Both the position numbers and the translations under genes were made by a program. The notes under the pieces are model-generated. The model had not been told where the DNA came from. It saw only the letters and a list, made by a program, of their open reading frames with translations, and did not search any database. A stretch of DNA of 64,000 nucleotides, taken from positions 1 to 64,000 of the forward strand of contig NZ_PCOZ01000007.1 of the NCBI RefSeq assembly GCF_002979555.1, written 5' to 3'. Of this stretch, positions 1 through 8,341 are shown one piece after another. The stretch is from Pseudomonas sp. MYb60. Lineage in GTDB: Bacteria; Pseudomonadota; Gammaproteobacteria; Pseudomonadales; Pseudomonadaceae. Position 1 is the stretch's first letter; each line of letters begins with the position of its first letter.

Positions 1-108
1 ATCGTCGCGATCAACAAGGACGAAGAAGCACCGATCTTCCAGGTGGCCGATTACGGCCTGGTGGCGGACTTGTTCGAAGCCGTACCTGAGTTGGAGAAGC
101 TGGTCTAA
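1..108 (+). CDS. etfA: Electron transfer flavoprotein alpha subunit, C-terminal end (partial)
   Basis: Only the last 35 codons are in the window; the gene begins upstream. The reading frame [20 protein letters not shown] ... LFEAVPEL is the characteristic C-terminus of EtfA, the FAD-binding subunit that passes electrons from acyl-CoA and other dehydrogenases to ETF-quinone oxidoreductase. The stop TAA at 106-108 is followed by a strong terminator, so this is the end of the etfBA unit. Identification rests on this short conserved tail only. Confidence 0.85.
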   Translation: MVAINKDEEAPIFQVADYGLVADLFEAVPELEKLV

Positions 109-132
109 TCCAGTCGCTTCACTTATAAAGAG

Positions 133-159
133 CCCGGTCCTTGTGACCGGGTTTTTTTT
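133..159 (+). terminator. Intrinsic terminator after etfA
   Basis: A 7-bp stem (CCCGGTC/GACCGGG) with a CTTGT loop is followed by eight T residues. It lies 24 bases after the etfA stop and separates it from the next gene. Confidence 0.9.
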
Positions 160-180
160 GCCGTTTTGGGAGGGAGTGTC

Positions 181-996
181 ATGGAGTTGCGCCGTTGGAC
201 CCTATTGCTGGGCCTCACCCTGTTGCCAGGCCTGTCCTTGGCCGCGGGCAAATGCGAGCGCCTGGTGATCACCGGCAGCCCGGACGCACCGCCGTTGCTC
301 TGGCGCGACCCGCAAGACCCCACGCACCTGATCGGCGCGACTGCCGAGGTACTGCAGCAGATAGGCAAGGACCTCGGCGTGAAGATCGACCTGCTCTACG
401 GTGGCAAGCGCGCCCTGGCACTCGACGAAGTGCGCAGTGGGCGCATGGACATACTCGCCGACGCGCCGCTGAACCTGGGCGAGCTGGAAACTCTCGACTA
501 CATCCACCCGGCCTTGGTGCACACCGACTACCTGGTGTGGACACGCAAGGATTCGGCGCTGGCCTATGCCACGGCTGCCGACTTGCACGGTCATAAGGGC
601 GCTGTTTCGGAGCGGGCACGCTTGAGCGCCGCCTTTGAAACCTTCGCCGGCCAGCAACTTACCCTGCAACGCCTGCCGAGCCTGACGCCCGCCTTTCAGA
701 AACTGCTGCTCGGCGAAGTCGACTACGTACTGGCGGGGCGGTATTCCGGCATGGCCATGGCCCAGAGCCTGGGGATGAGCAACGACCTGGTCGGGCATGA
801 CGTGCCGGTCGATCAACCCGGCCTGTACCTGGCGATTTCCCACAACTCGGCCTGCAATGATCCGTGGTTGCGCGGACAGCTCGCCAAAAAGATGACAGAA
901 TTGCCCGCGTCTGGTCTGACGCAAGCCGCACTGCAGCGCAATCTGGAGCGCTGGAAGGCCCAGTTGCAGCAACCCGTCAGCACCCCAACAAAGTAG
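181..996 (+). CDS. Periplasmic solute-binding protein, SBP_bac_3-like
   Basis: Codes for 271 residues with a clear Sec signal peptide (MELRRWTLLLGLTLLPGLSL, then AAGKC). The ATG at 181 follows GGGAGGGAG and is preferred over an in-frame TTG at 166. The mature protein resembles family 3 solute-binding proteins (amino-acid/PEB1 type) in layout: a pocket-like start (ITGSPDAPPLLWRDP), a central GRMDILADAPL and a later LLLGEVDYVLAGRYSG segment. No permease or ATPase lies nearby. The gene runs with two lipoprotein genes starting 9 bases downstream, so it may be an envelope sensor rather than a transporter component. The ligand is unknown. Confidence 0.75.
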   Translation: MELRRWTLLLGLTLLPGLSLAAGKCERLVITGSPDAPPLLWRDPQDPTHLIGATAEVLQQIGKDLGVKIDLLYGGKRALALDEVRSGRMDILADAPLNLGELETLDYIHPALVHTDYLVWTRKDSALAYATAADLHGHKGAVSERARLSAAFETFAGQQLTLQRLPSLTPAFQKLLLGEVDYVLAGRYSGMAMAQSLGMSNDLVGHDVPVDQPGLYLAISHNSACNDPWLRGQLAKKMTELPASGLTQAALQRNLERWKAQLQQPVSTPTK

Positions 997-1005
997 GGAT
1001 TTTCA

Positions 1006-1368
1006 GTGACTCTTCGACCTCTTTTCGCGGCCCTCGCCGTTGTCGCTCTGGCGGGATGTGCTACCGATCCTGCGCCGAATGAACAAATGCGCCTCACCCA
1101 GCAAGCCTTGGAACAGGCCAGTGCCGTGGGTGCCAACGCGGATGAATCGCCTGAAATGAAGCTGGCCGAAACCAAGTTCGCCCGCGCCAAGGGCAGTATG
1201 GCTGATGAGTCCTACAAGAACGCCCGCATGCGCGCCGAACAGGCCGAACTGGATGCGCGCCTCGCCGAAGCCCAAGTGCTGACCCGCAAGAGCCAGGAAC
1301 AACTCAACGTGCTCAACACCCGCATCACGCGCCTGCGCAAGCAATTGCAGTTGGGAGAAGCCCAATGA
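1006..1368 (+). CDS. DUF4398-type small lipoprotein
   Basis: A 120-residue lipoprotein starting with GTG at 1006. The signal peptide ends in the lipobox LAGC (lipidated Cys18). The mature part is almost wholly charged alpha-helix (EQMRLTQQALEQASAVGAN ... AEQAELDARLAEAQ) of the DUF4398 type, usually found beside or fused to OmpA domains. It overlaps the next gene by four bases (ATGA), implying translational coupling. Probable role: an envelope protein acting with the OmpA-family lipoprotein downstream. The molecular function is not established. Confidence 0.8.
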   Translation: MTLRPLFAALAVVALAGCATDPAPNEQMRLTQQALEQASAVGANADESPEMKLAETKFARAKGSMADESYKNARMRAEQAELDARLAEAQVLTRKSQEQLNVLNTRITRLRKQLQLGEAQ

Positions 1369-2180
1369 GCCCGTTGATCCGTGGTCTGAGCTGTGCGCTG
1401 TTGATGGGGAGCGCGGTATTGGGCGGTTGCGCCAGCCACCCTGACAGCGAGCAGGCCCTGCAACTGGCAGGCGACGATTTCCAGAAGGTCAAGGAAGACG
1501 CCAACGTCCTGCGCATTGCGCCCAAGGACGTGATTCGCGCGGGTGAGTCCCTGGCCCGCGCCGACCGCTTGTCCAGTTATTGGGGCAGTGCCGGCGACGT
1601 GGTGCACTACGCCTACCTGAGCCGACGCTACAGCGCCATCGCCCGCGAACACACCGAGCAGGCACTCAACGAAGAGCGCGGCGCCAAGCTCGAACTGGAG
1701 CGTCAACGGCTGCAACTGGCGCTGCGCGAGAGCAAGCTGATCAGCGTGCAGCAACAGGGCAAGTGGCTCGAAGAGCAGATCGCCAGCCTGACCACTACCC
1801 AGACCGATCGCGGCCTGGTGATGACCCTGGGGGATGTGCTGTTCGACACCGGCGAAGCGGAGTTGAAAAACTCGGCCAACCGTACAGTGTTGAAAATCGT
1901 GCAATTCCTGCAATTGAACCCCAAACGCGTGGTGCGCATCGAGGGCTACACGGACAATACGGGCGGCGAGCGTGAAAACCTCAAACTGTCCCATGACCGT
2001 GCGCAATCGGTGGCCGATGTGCTGGTAGACCTCGGCATCGACGAAAAACGCATTCAGGTCGAGGGTTATGGCGACCAGTTCCCGGTGGAGGCCAACGCGT
2101 CCGAGCGGGGCAGGGCGCAGAACCGCCGGGTCGAAATCGTCTTCTCCGACGAAAAGGGCCAGCTCGGCGCCTCTCGGTAG
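1365..2180 (+). CDS. OmpA-family lipoprotein
   Basis: 271 residues. The signal peptide ends in the lipobox LGGC (Cys22), the middle (about 25-150) is helical and DUF4398-like, and the C-terminal 120 residues form an OmpA peptidoglycan-binding domain. Its hallmarks are GDVLFDTGEAEL, IEGYTDNTGG, the LSHDRAQSVADVL helix and QNRRVEI. It is predicted to anchor in the outer membrane by lipid and bind diaminopimelate in the wall. It overlaps the preceding lipoprotein gene, and both follow the binding-protein gene in one likely operon. Confidence 0.88.
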   Translation: MSPLIRGLSCALLMGSAVLGGCASHPDSEQALQLAGDDFQKVKEDANVLRIAPKDVIRAGESLARADRLSSYWGSAGDVVHYAYLSRRYSAIAREHTEQALNEERGAKLELERQRLQLALRESKLISVQQQGKWLEEQIASLTTTQTDRGLVMTLGDVLFDTGEAELKNSANRTVLKIVQFLQLNPKRVVRIEGYTDNTGGERENLKLSHDRAQSVADVLVDLGIDEKRIQVEGYGDQFPVEANASERGRAQNRRVEIVFSDEKGQLGASR

Positions 2181-2201
2181 GCGCCGGACACTGATCCAAC
2201 T

Positions 2202-2392
2202 GTGTGGGGCTTGCCCGCGAAGGAGTTGGATCAGCCAATATTTCACTGGCCAGCTCCCACATCGGATGTGTGTCGAGCCCGAAAAAAAGCCCACCACCCG
2301 TCCCCTGCAGGAGCGGGCTTGCCCGCGAAAGCGGCGTATCAGTCAATATTTCAGTGGCTGACACACCACTTCGCGAGGGCAAGCCGGCTCCC
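2202..2392 (+). repeat. REP-type palindromic repeats in the 2181-2536 gap
   Basis: The 356-base gap between the OmpA lipoprotein and the MocR gene holds three copies of a REP-like core: GGGGCTTGCCCGCGAAGG near 2206-2222, GAGCGGGCTTGCCCGCGAAA at 2311-2330, and the inverted CGCGAGGGCAAGCCGGCTCC at 2372-2391. Such repeats are scattered through fluorescent pseudomonad genomes, often as inverted pairs. I see no gene in this gap. The last ~130 bases are AT-richer and probably hold the MocR-gene promoter. Confidence 0.8.
2250..2304 (+). repeat. Dispersed ~55-bp repeat, copy 1
   Basis: This segment (core GGATGTGTGTCGAG followed by CCGAAAAA and GCCCACC) recurs in inverted orientation at 22717-22772 with only a handful of substitutions. 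The similarity extends beyond the small REP palindrome and includes both flanks, so it looks like a longer intergenic repeat unit. Confidence 0.75.
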
Positions 2393-2536
2393 CTATCTGT
2401 TTGTGTAGCCCCACACAGTTTTTACTGTCACTGCGGCCCACGCTCGACTATTCTCGCAACTGTCCCCGTACACTTTCAAACTGTGCCGGTATGTTTCACA
2501 CAAAAATAAAATACCCGTGAAATCGAGTGCTGCGTC

Positions 2537-3976
2537 ATGACCAATCTGTTGCTTTACCAACGTATCGCCCAGCAACTGGCTGAGGATATCCGGCGCGGTG
2601 TCTATCAACCAGGGGAGCGTGTGCCGTCGGTGCGCAAGATGAGTTCCCAGTTGAACGTCAGCCATGCCACGGTGTTGCAGGCTTACGCCAACCTGGAAGA
2701 CCAGGGGCTGATCCGCGCGAGGCCGCAGTCCGGGTATTACGTGCACCAGACCCCGGCGCTCACCGCGCCGACGCCGGACATCGCGCGAGTCGAGCGCCCC
2801 GGGTTGGTCACCCGCAGTAGCATCATCCAGCAGGTATTGGGTGAATCGCGGCGCGAAGGGGTGTTCCCGCTGGGTGCCGCCGTGCCGAGCGTGGACTACT
2901 TGCCGGTGCGAGCGCTGCACCAGCAACTGGCCAAGGTCACGCGCTTCCAGAGCCCGCGGGCATTCAGCTATATGTTCAGCCCCGGATTCGAGCCGCTGCG
3001 CCGCCAAGTGGCGATCCGCATGCGCGATGCCGGCGTGGTGGTGGACCCGTCCGACGTGGTGATCACCCACGGCTGTGTGGATGCGTTGCAGATGTCGCTG
3101 CGAGTGCTGACGCGGCCAGGCGACCTGATTGCCGCCGAATCACCGACCTATTACGGCTTGTTGCAATTGGCTGATCTGCTGGGGCTGAAAGTCATCGAGA
3201 TCCCCAGCGATCCGTCCACCGGCATGAGCCTTGAGGCCTTGCAACTGGCCGCCAACCAATGGTCGATCAAGGCCCTGGTATTGACCACGCGGCTGAGCAA
3301 TCCACTGGGCGGAACCATGCCCGAGGAGCGGCAGAAACAGTTGCTGCGCCTGGCGTCGGACTTCGATATCCAGATTGTCGAGGATGATATCTACGGCGAG
3401 CTGATGTTCGAGGTCGGCCGCACCAAGGCCCTCAAAGCCTATGACCGTCTGGACCGGGTGATCTATTGCTCGAGTTTTTCCAAGACTTTGTCGCCGGGGG
3501 TGCGCATCGGCTGGATGATCGCCGGCAAATACCAGCAGGAAATCCAGCGCCTGCAGATGTTCAGCACTCACTCGGCGTGCAGTGTCACCCAGATGGGGGT
3601 TGCGGCCTACCTGGAGAACGGCGGCTATGACCGCCATTTGCGCTACATCCGCCAGGAGTACCGCAAGAACCTCAGTGCCTTCCAATTGGCGGTGCAGCAG
3701 TATTTCCCCGAAGGCACTCAGATGACCCGTCCGACCGGCGGTTTTATCCTGTGGGTCAGTTTGCCTGGGCGGGTCAATACCCAGGAACTGCACGTGCGTG
3801 CATTGCAACAGGGCATCAGTATTGCGCCGGGGTTGATCTTCAGTAATACCGAACAGTTCAACCACTGTATCCGGCTCAATTGCGGTACGCCGTGGAACCG
3901 TGAAGCAGAGCGTGCGCTGATGACGTTGGGGATGCTTGCCAACCAGCTGTGTCAGGAAACGGCGGCGGGGTTTTAA
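2537..3976 (+). CDS. MocR-type regulator: GntR winged helix fused to aminotransferase fold
   Basis: 479 residues. Residues 1-75 are a GntR-type winged helix (IAQQLAEDIRRGVYQPGERV, then VSHATVLQAYANLEDQGLI). From about 110 it is a fold-type I aminotransferase with the PLP-lysine motif SSFSKTLSPGVRIGW, the lysine being near residue 316. Such proteins usually sense PLP, an amino acid or an amine and regulate a neighbouring operon, often divergent. Here the upstream neighbour is codirectional and the downstream gene is a small secreted protein, so no target is obvious. It is a different paralogue from the MocR gene at 45542. Confidence 0.88.
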   Translation: MTNLLLYQRIAQQLAEDIRRGVYQPGERVPSVRKMSSQLNVSHATVLQAYANLEDQGLIRARPQSGYYVHQTPALTAPTPDIARVERPGLVTRSSIIQQVLGESRREGVFPLGAAVPSVDYLPVRALHQQLAKVTRFQSPRAFSYMFSPGFEPLRRQVAIRMRDAGVVVDPSDVVITHGCVDALQMSLRVLTRPGDLIAAESPTYYGLLQLADLLGLKVIEIPSDPSTGMSLEALQLAANQWSIKALVLTTRLSNPLGGTMPEERQKQLLRLASDFDIQIVEDDIYGELMFEVGRTKALKAYDRLDRVIYCSSFSKTLSPGVRIGWMIAGKYQQEIQRLQMFSTHSACSVTQMGVAAYLENGGYDRHLRYIRQEYRKNLSAFQLAVQQYFPEGTQMTRPTGGFILWVSLPGRVNTQELHVRALQQGISIAPGLIFSNTEQFNHCIRLNCGTPWNREAERALMTLGMLANQLCQETAAGF

Positions 3977-4079
3977 GCTGGAAAATGCGCGCTAACCGAT
4001 AGCTGGCTAATCACTGTGCTTGTCATGCCGTGCACAACAAGCGAGCATATGGCCCTCTGCCTTTAATGCTGTAGGCGAC

Positions 4080-4571
4080 ATGACCTCGATTTTTCGCACT
4101 GCTTTGGTGATTGGCCTGTTAAGCCTGTGTAACGTCAGTACAGGGCTGGCGGCAGCCCCTGTGGCTGACACCCAGCCGGCCGCCAACACCCAGCAGCAAG
4201 CGCCCGCGAAAAAACCAACCGCGTCCCAGAAGGCCCCGGCGGCGAAAAAAAAAGCCACCACGGTGAAGAAGCGCGCTGCGAATACGCGTAAATCCAAGGC
4301 ATCCCGCGAGGTGACGCAGACTCAACTGGCACCCGCACAGTTGGACCTGTCCCTGCCCTCGGACATGGTCAGGCATTTGCAACCCATCGGCACCATGCCC
4401 AAGCCCGCGAGCGTGCCGCTGCTGCCGCCGATGTTCGGTGAGAAACCCACTGACAACAGCGCCTTCCAGATCAACGGCCGCTTGCTCAGCAATGAGATGA
4501 AGCTTCAACTGCGCAACGAAGAGCGGCGAGATGTGGAAGGCGCCGCGTTGGAATTCGAGTTCAAGCAGTAA
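4080..4571 (+). CDS. Secreted Lys/Ala-rich hypothetical protein
   Basis: 163 residues. I use the ATG at 4080, which begins a signal peptide (MTSIFRTALVIGLLSLCNVS, cleavage near AAA-P), rather than an upstream TTG at 4020. Residues 30-75 are low-complexity and very basic (Lys/Ala/Thr-rich, including AKKKATTVKKRAANTRKS). The C-terminal half is more ordered, with FQINGRLLSNEMKLQLRNE near the end. I do not recognise the family. The basic tract suggests binding to an anionic partner such as nucleic acid, LPS or peptidoglycan, but this is a guess. Confidence 0.6.
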   Translation: MTSIFRTALVIGLLSLCNVSTGLAAAPVADTQPAANTQQQAPAKKPTASQKAPAAKKKATTVKKRAANTRKSKASREVTQTQLAPAQLDLSLPSDMVRHLQPIGTMPKPASVPLLPPMFGEKPTDNSAFQINGRLLSNEMKLQLRNEERRDVEGAALEFEFKQ

Positions 4572-4732
4572 TCTTTTCCTGCAAAGGTGACGTGCGCCGT
4601 CGACCACCTGTCGCAGACTGGTCGGTCACTTTTGTTTTGCGCGAAAAACCCCTGTTGGACCATTTTAAAACGGCTGTTTAAGGGCGTAACCTAGCCCGGC
4701 CATCCCATTGAGTCATCGAGGACCTGCTGGTC

Positions 4733-4987
4733 ATGAATTGCCGTGAAGGCTGTGGCGCTTGCTGCATCGCCCCCTCCATCAGTTCGCCCCTGCCTGGAAT
4801 GCCCCACGGCAAACCGGCGGGCGAACGCTGCCTGCACTTGTCGGTCGAACAGCTGTGCCAACTGTTCGGGCAGCCCGAGCGACCTGCGGTGTGCAGTGAT
4901 TTCAAGGCGGATATCGAGGTCTGCGGCAGCGACCAGGCCGACGCCATCCGGTTGATCGGTTGGTGGGAGCAGATGACGGCGGCTTGA
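4733..4987 (+). CDS. YkgJ-family cysteine cluster protein
   Basis: 84 residues with the pattern CREGCGACC at the N-terminus, CLHL in the middle and VCSDF/VCG near the end. This is typical of the YkgJ/UPF0153 family, thought to bind zinc or an Fe-S cluster. The function of the family is not known. It stands alone between the secreted basic protein and the START-domain protein. Confidence 0.85.
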   Translation: MNCREGCGACCIAPSISSPLPGMPHGKPAGERCLHLSVEQLCQLFGQPERPAVCSDFKADIEVCGSDQADAIRLIGWWEQMTAA

Positions 4988-5027
4988 TGGGCTTAACTAT
5001 CGGAACTTCGACAATAAGGAATACAAA

Positions 5028-5633
5028 ATGGGTTCGCTGAAACGAATGGCTGTGCTCTGTGGTTTTAGTCTTGTGTGTGCTGCCACCGCCCAGGCCGACG
5101 ACTGGAAAGTCGCCAAGGACGATGACGGTATTACGGTTTCTCTGAGCGACGTGGCTGGCTCGAAGTACAAAGCCTATCGCGGCGTGACGGTGATCAAGGC
5201 GCCGCTGGCCAAGATTGTCGCGTTGCAGGAAGACGTGGCTGGGGCCTGTTCCTGGATCCACGAGTGCAAGTCCCAGAAACTGGTAGACAAAAAGGGTGAT
5301 GAAAGCTGGACCTACACCCAGTTCAAAGCCCCGTTCCCTGTGACCGATCGGGATTCCTACCTGCACATCACCACCACCCAGGGCGCCGACGGCAGCCTCA
5401 CGCGCAAACTGGAAGGCGTGCCGACCTACAAGCCTGACGAAAAAGGCTACGTACGGGTGGCCCAGGTGGAAGGCTTCTGGAAACTGGTGCCCAAAGGTGA
5501 CAAAGAAACCCAGGTTACTTACCAGGTGCACACCGAGCCAGGTGGCAGCGTACCCTCGTGGTTGGCCAACAAGTTCGTGGTGGACGCGCCGTTCAACACC
5601 TTGAAGGCGCTCAAGGATCACGCCGAACAGTAA
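5028..5633 (+). CDS. Secreted START-domain protein
   Basis: 201 residues with a signal peptide (MGSLKRMAVLCGFSLVCAAT, cleavage after AQA). The mature part matches bacterial START/SRPBCC proteins: DDWKVAKDDDGITVSLSDV, the WIHECKSQKLVDKKGDESW segment, PFPVTDRDSYLHI and a C-terminal amphipathic helix. START folds bind lipids or other hydrophobic molecules. A periplasmic location is inferred from the signal peptide. The ATG at 5028 follows AATAAGGAAT. There is no functional partner in the immediate context. Confidence 0.82.
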   Translation: MGSLKRMAVLCGFSLVCAATAQADDWKVAKDDDGITVSLSDVAGSKYKAYRGVTVIKAPLAKIVALQEDVAGACSWIHECKSQKLVDKKGDESWTYTQFKAPFPVTDRDSYLHITTTQGADGSLTRKLEGVPTYKPDEKGYVRVAQVEGFWKLVPKGDKETQVTYQVHTEPGGSVPSWLANKFVVDAPFNTLKALKDHAEQ

Positions 5634-5736
5634 GTGCAGCCTGTCAGGTGCCCCCTGCCTTGAGTGGAACGTTTGCCGAGCCCTTCAGGTCAAGATAGTG
5701 GTAAGCCCACACACGGGTTTTATCGAGGAGGCACCG

Positions 5737-5973
5737 ATGCAAAAGTGGCAAATTACCTTCGTTGATGATCACGGCGAAACCGCCGTTCGGGAGTTCACCT
5801 GTGAACAGAAGCCCAGCCTCGAAGACGCTGCGCACATGATTCGCAATGAGCTGGTGCCCGTCGCCGCCGAACTCGACCTCAATGACCTTGAAGGGCGTAA
5901 GCCTGAGCCGACGGTCAAGATCCTCAAAGACCAGAACAGTATTCAAATCGTCGATATCTCCCCTGTTGCCTGA
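5737..5973 (+). CDS. Small conserved-looking hypothetical protein
   Basis: 78 residues starting at ATG 5737, with the ribosome site GAGGAGG 6-9 bases upstream; an in-frame extension to 5698 lacks one. The protein MQKWQITFVDDHGETAVREF ... VKILKDQNSIQIVDISPVA has alternating beta-like stretches and no signal peptide or membrane segment. I do not recognise it. The strong ribosome site and normal codon use support it as real. Confidence 0.65.
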   Translation: MQKWQITFVDDHGETAVREFTCEQKPSLEDAAHMIRNELVPVAAELDLNDLEGRKPEPTVKILKDQNSIQIVDISPVA

Positions 5974-6118
5974 ATATTCCCTGTCTGCACGTCACGCCTC
6001 CACTGGTGGAGGTGATAGCTTCGCGCTACTCTGCAATCGAGATCAGCGAATGAATCGCTAAGCTCTGGTCTTGTCAGCTACATGCTTGTTTTCCAGCGGT
6101 GAGGTCATTGCCGTAGCA

Positions 6119-6139
6119 CCCGCGCCAGTCAGGCGCGGG
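6119..6139 (+). other. Hairpin in the leader of the RraB-like gene
   Basis: CCCGCGCC, a five-base loop AGTCA, and GGCGCGGG form a perfect 8-bp stem about 50 bases before the RraB-like start. It lacks a T-tract, so it is not an ordinary terminator. It could be an RNA structural element or a boundary of the small gene upstream. Confidence 0.45.
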
Positions 6140-6187
6140 CTTCGGAAAGCACGGAAAGTCTATCCATCGGTTAGAGGAGCACTTTTC

Positions 6188-6529
6188 ATGAGCACAGCCT
6201 ATCAAGAAGACATCAGCACCCACGTACTGCGCCGCATGAAAGAAGGCGGTTTTGATTTCTCGCGTTTCCACCCCATCGAGTTCTACGCCATTTTCCCCGA
6301 TGAAGAACGGGCGCGAAGGGCTGCGGGCGAGTTTCGCGGGGAATCCCTGAATGCCCAGGTCAGTGCGCGCGACGATGGCGCCTGGTACCTGGAACTGAGC
6401 AAGATCATGTTCGCCACCTACGACGGCATAGGAGACTTCGAGCAGGACTTTGAAGCAGTGGTTGAACCTTTGGGTGGCGTGCTTGAAGGGTGGGGCGTCA
6501 AGCAGGAAGTGCGTGGTTTACCCATGTAG
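6188..6529 (+). CDS. RraB-domain protein (RNase E inhibitor family)
   Basis: 113 residues from ATG 6188, preceded by GAGGAG. The order of features (acidic N-terminal helix with VLRRMKEGGFDF, FYAIFPDEERARRAA, then YLELSKIMFATYDGIGDFEQ) matches the ribonuclease E inhibitor RraB family. In E. coli RraB binds RNase E and changes degradosome composition. The Pseudomonas role is inferred by family only. The window also carries an RraA homologue at 51734. Confidence 0.8.
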   Translation: MSTAYQEDISTHVLRRMKEGGFDFSRFHPIEFYAIFPDEERARRAAGEFRGESLNAQVSARDDGAWYLELSKIMFATYDGIGDFEQDFEAVVEPLGGVLEGWGVKQEVRGLPM

Positions 6530-6631
6530 CGCGAAATGAGCAACACAGCGTATCGGCTGGCCTTAGGGTCGGCCGATTTTGTTTGTGCCGTGGGAAAATT
6601 ATTCTGAACTTGCGAGCCATTTTTGCGCACC

Positions 6632-6659
6632 AAAAAAAAAGCCACCCGCTGAGGGTGGC
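6632..6659 (-). terminator. Hairpin with A-tract: terminator-like on the minus strand
   Basis: Nine A residues precede a 7-bp stem (GCCACCC/GGGTGGC) on the plus strand, so on the minus strand it reads as a stem followed by nine Ts. No minus-strand gene ends here. It may stop antisense transcription into the RraB-like gene or act as a bidirectional barrier. Confidence 0.55.
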
Positions 6660-6810
6660 CTAAAGGGAAGAGCGATGCGCTGAAGGTTGTTCAGCTGATG
6701 GCGCGATTATCCGCACGCCTGGCCGGGCAGTGAAATCAACTCTGGCTATGCTGTTGATAGACAAAGCCCGCATTGGGATGAAGCGCGGGGCAGTGCGCCG
6801 CGCATTCTGC

Positions 6811-6825
6811 GCACCAGGACGGTGC
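6811..6825 (+). promoter_or_regulatory. NtrC-like binding site
   Basis: GCACCAGGACGGTGC is a perfect inverted repeat GCACC-N5-GGTGC, the arrangement of enterobacterial NtrC boxes such as those of glnA. It lies about 55-65 bases upstream of the sigma-54 promoter at 6878, an acceptable enhancer distance. This implies control of the following operon by nitrogen limitation. Confidence 0.6.
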
Positions 6826-6877
6826 GACAAGAACTCTGTGGTTATTCAACCGATTGATTTTTAAGTGTTTATGCCGC

Positions 6878-6893
6878 TGGCACGGGCCTTGCG
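6878..6893 (+). promoter_or_regulatory. Sigma-54 promoter of the ATP-grasp/alpha-E/transglutaminase operon
   Basis: TGGCACGGGCCTTGCG matches the -24/-12 consensus TGGCACG-N4-TTGC exactly. Transcription would begin near 6904, leaving a leader of about 24 bases that contains AAGGAG at 6917-6922, just before the ATG at 6928. The gap 6530-6927 contains no gene. Confidence 0.8.
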
Positions 6894-6927
6894 AAGGTTC
6901 CTGTGCCTGGGTGACAAGGAGTTCGGC

Positions 6928-8337
6928 ATGATCCGCACTTATTACGATGAAATGTACGATGGGGCAGGGCAGGTACGCCCCCATTACCGCGAGTTCGCCC
7001 GCTGGTTGGCCGAGACCCCTGCTGAACTGCTGGCCCAGCGCCGGCGCGAAGCCGATTTGCTGTTTCACCGCGCCGGCATCACCTTCACGCTCTATGGCGA
7101 CGAACAGGGCACGGAGCGCCTGATCCCCTTCGACACTATCCCGCGCAGCATTCCGGCCAGTGAGTGGCGGATCGTCGAACGCGGCTGTATCCAGCGGGTC
7201 AAGGCATTGAATATGTTCCTGGCCGACCTGTATCACGAGCAACGCATCATCAAGGCCGGCATCATTCCCGCCGAACAGGTGCTGGCCAATGATCAGTACC
7301 AACTGGCCATGCAAGGGCTGACCCTGCACCGCGATCTTTATTCCCACGTCTCCGGTGTCGATCTCGTTCGCGATGGCGACGGCACCTACTACGTGCTGGA
7401 AGACAACTTGCGCACCCCCAGCGGCGTCAGCTACATGCTGGAAGACCGCAAGATGATGATGCGCCTGTTTCCGGAATTGTTCGCCGCCCAGCGTATCGCG
7501 CCCATCGACCATTACCCCAACCTGCTGCTGGACACCCTGAAAAGCTCCAGCCCGCTGGATAACCCCAGCGTCGTGGTGCTGACGCCAGGGCGCTTCAACA
7601 GTGCGTTCTTTGAGCATGCATTCCTGGCGCGGGAAATGGGCGTGGAGCTGGTGGAAGGCGCCGACTTGTTCGTGCGCGACGACCACGTGTTCATGCGCAC
7701 CACCGACGGGCCCAAGGCGGTAGACGTGATTTACCGTCGACTCGACGACGCCTTCCTCGATCCGCTGGCGTTCAACCCCGAATCCATGCTCGGCGTGCCG
7801 GGCCTGCTCGCCGCCTATCGCTCCGGCAATGTGGTGTTGGCCAATGCCATCGGCACCGGGGTAGCGGATGACAAGTCGGTGTACCCCTTCGTCACCGAGA
7901 TGATCCGTTTTTACCTGGACGAAGAACCTATCTTGAAGAACGTGCCGACATTCCAATGCCGTAAGCCAGACGAACTGTCCCACGTACTGGCCAACCTGCC
8001 AGACCTGGTGGTTAAGGAAACCCAAGGCTCCGGCGGCTACGGCATGTTGGTCGGGCCAGCCTCCAGCAAGGCTGAAATCGAAGCCTTTCGCGCCCGGATC
8101 AAAGCCAAGCCCCACGCTTATATCGCCCAGCCGACCCTCTGTTTATCCACCTGCCCGACCTTCGTCGAAAACGGTATTGCGCCGCGCCACATCGACCTGC
8201 GCCCGTTCGTGTTGTCGGGCAAGGAAACCCGCGTGGTGCCCGGTGGCTTGACCCGGGTGGCGCTGCGCGAAGGCTCGCTGGTGGTCAACTCGTCCCAGGG
8301 CGGCGGCACCAAAGACACCTGGGTGGTCGAGGACTGA
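6928..8337 (+). CDS. Circularly permuted ATP-grasp protein (type 2)
   Basis: 469 residues from ATG 6928, which follows AAGGAG; a longer frame from 6865 would begin upstream of the promoter. The motifs MIRTYYDEMYDG, LEDNLRTPSGVSYMLEDRK, VKETQGSGGYGMLVG and CPTF are those of the circularly permuted ATP-grasp family formerly DUF404/DUF407. Family members form amide bonds with ATP and are thought to make or modify small peptides. The partners are the alpha-E protein starting 4 bases after its stop and the transglutaminase after that, a widely conserved trio whose substrate is not known. Control by sigma-54 and probably NtrC is suggested by the upstream sequence. Confidence 0.88.
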   Translation: MIRTYYDEMYDGAGQVRPHYREFARWLAETPAELLAQRRREADLLFHRAGITFTLYGDEQGTERLIPFDTIPRSIPASEWRIVERGCIQRVKALNMFLADLYHEQRIIKAGIIPAEQVLANDQYQLAMQGLTLHRDLYSHVSGVDLVRDGDGTYYVLEDNLRTPSGVSYMLEDRKMMMRLFPELFAAQRIAPIDHYPNLLLDTLKSSSPLDNPSVVVLTPGRFNSAFFEHAFLAREMGVELVEGADLFVRDDHVFMRTTDGPKAVDVIYRRLDDAFLDPLAFNPESMLGVPGLLAAYRSGNVVLANAIGTGVADDKSVYPFVTEMIRFYLDEEPILKNVPTFQCRKPDELSHVLANLPDLVVKETQGSGGYGMLVGPASSKAEIEAFRARIKAKPHAYIAQPTLCLSTCPTFVENGIAPRHIDLRPFVLSGKETRVVPGGLTRVALREGSLVVNSSQGGGTKDTWVVED

Positions 8338-8341
8338 TGCC

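Noticed and set aside
4020..4079. Upstream TTG start for the Lys/Ala-rich secreted protein
   Set aside because: The ATG at 4080 gives a clean signal peptide at the very N-terminus; the extension would bury it.
6736..8115. 459-codon minus-strand frame over the ATP-grasp gene
   Set aside because: The plus-strand protein has conserved motifs, a promoter and a ribosome site; the minus frame has none.
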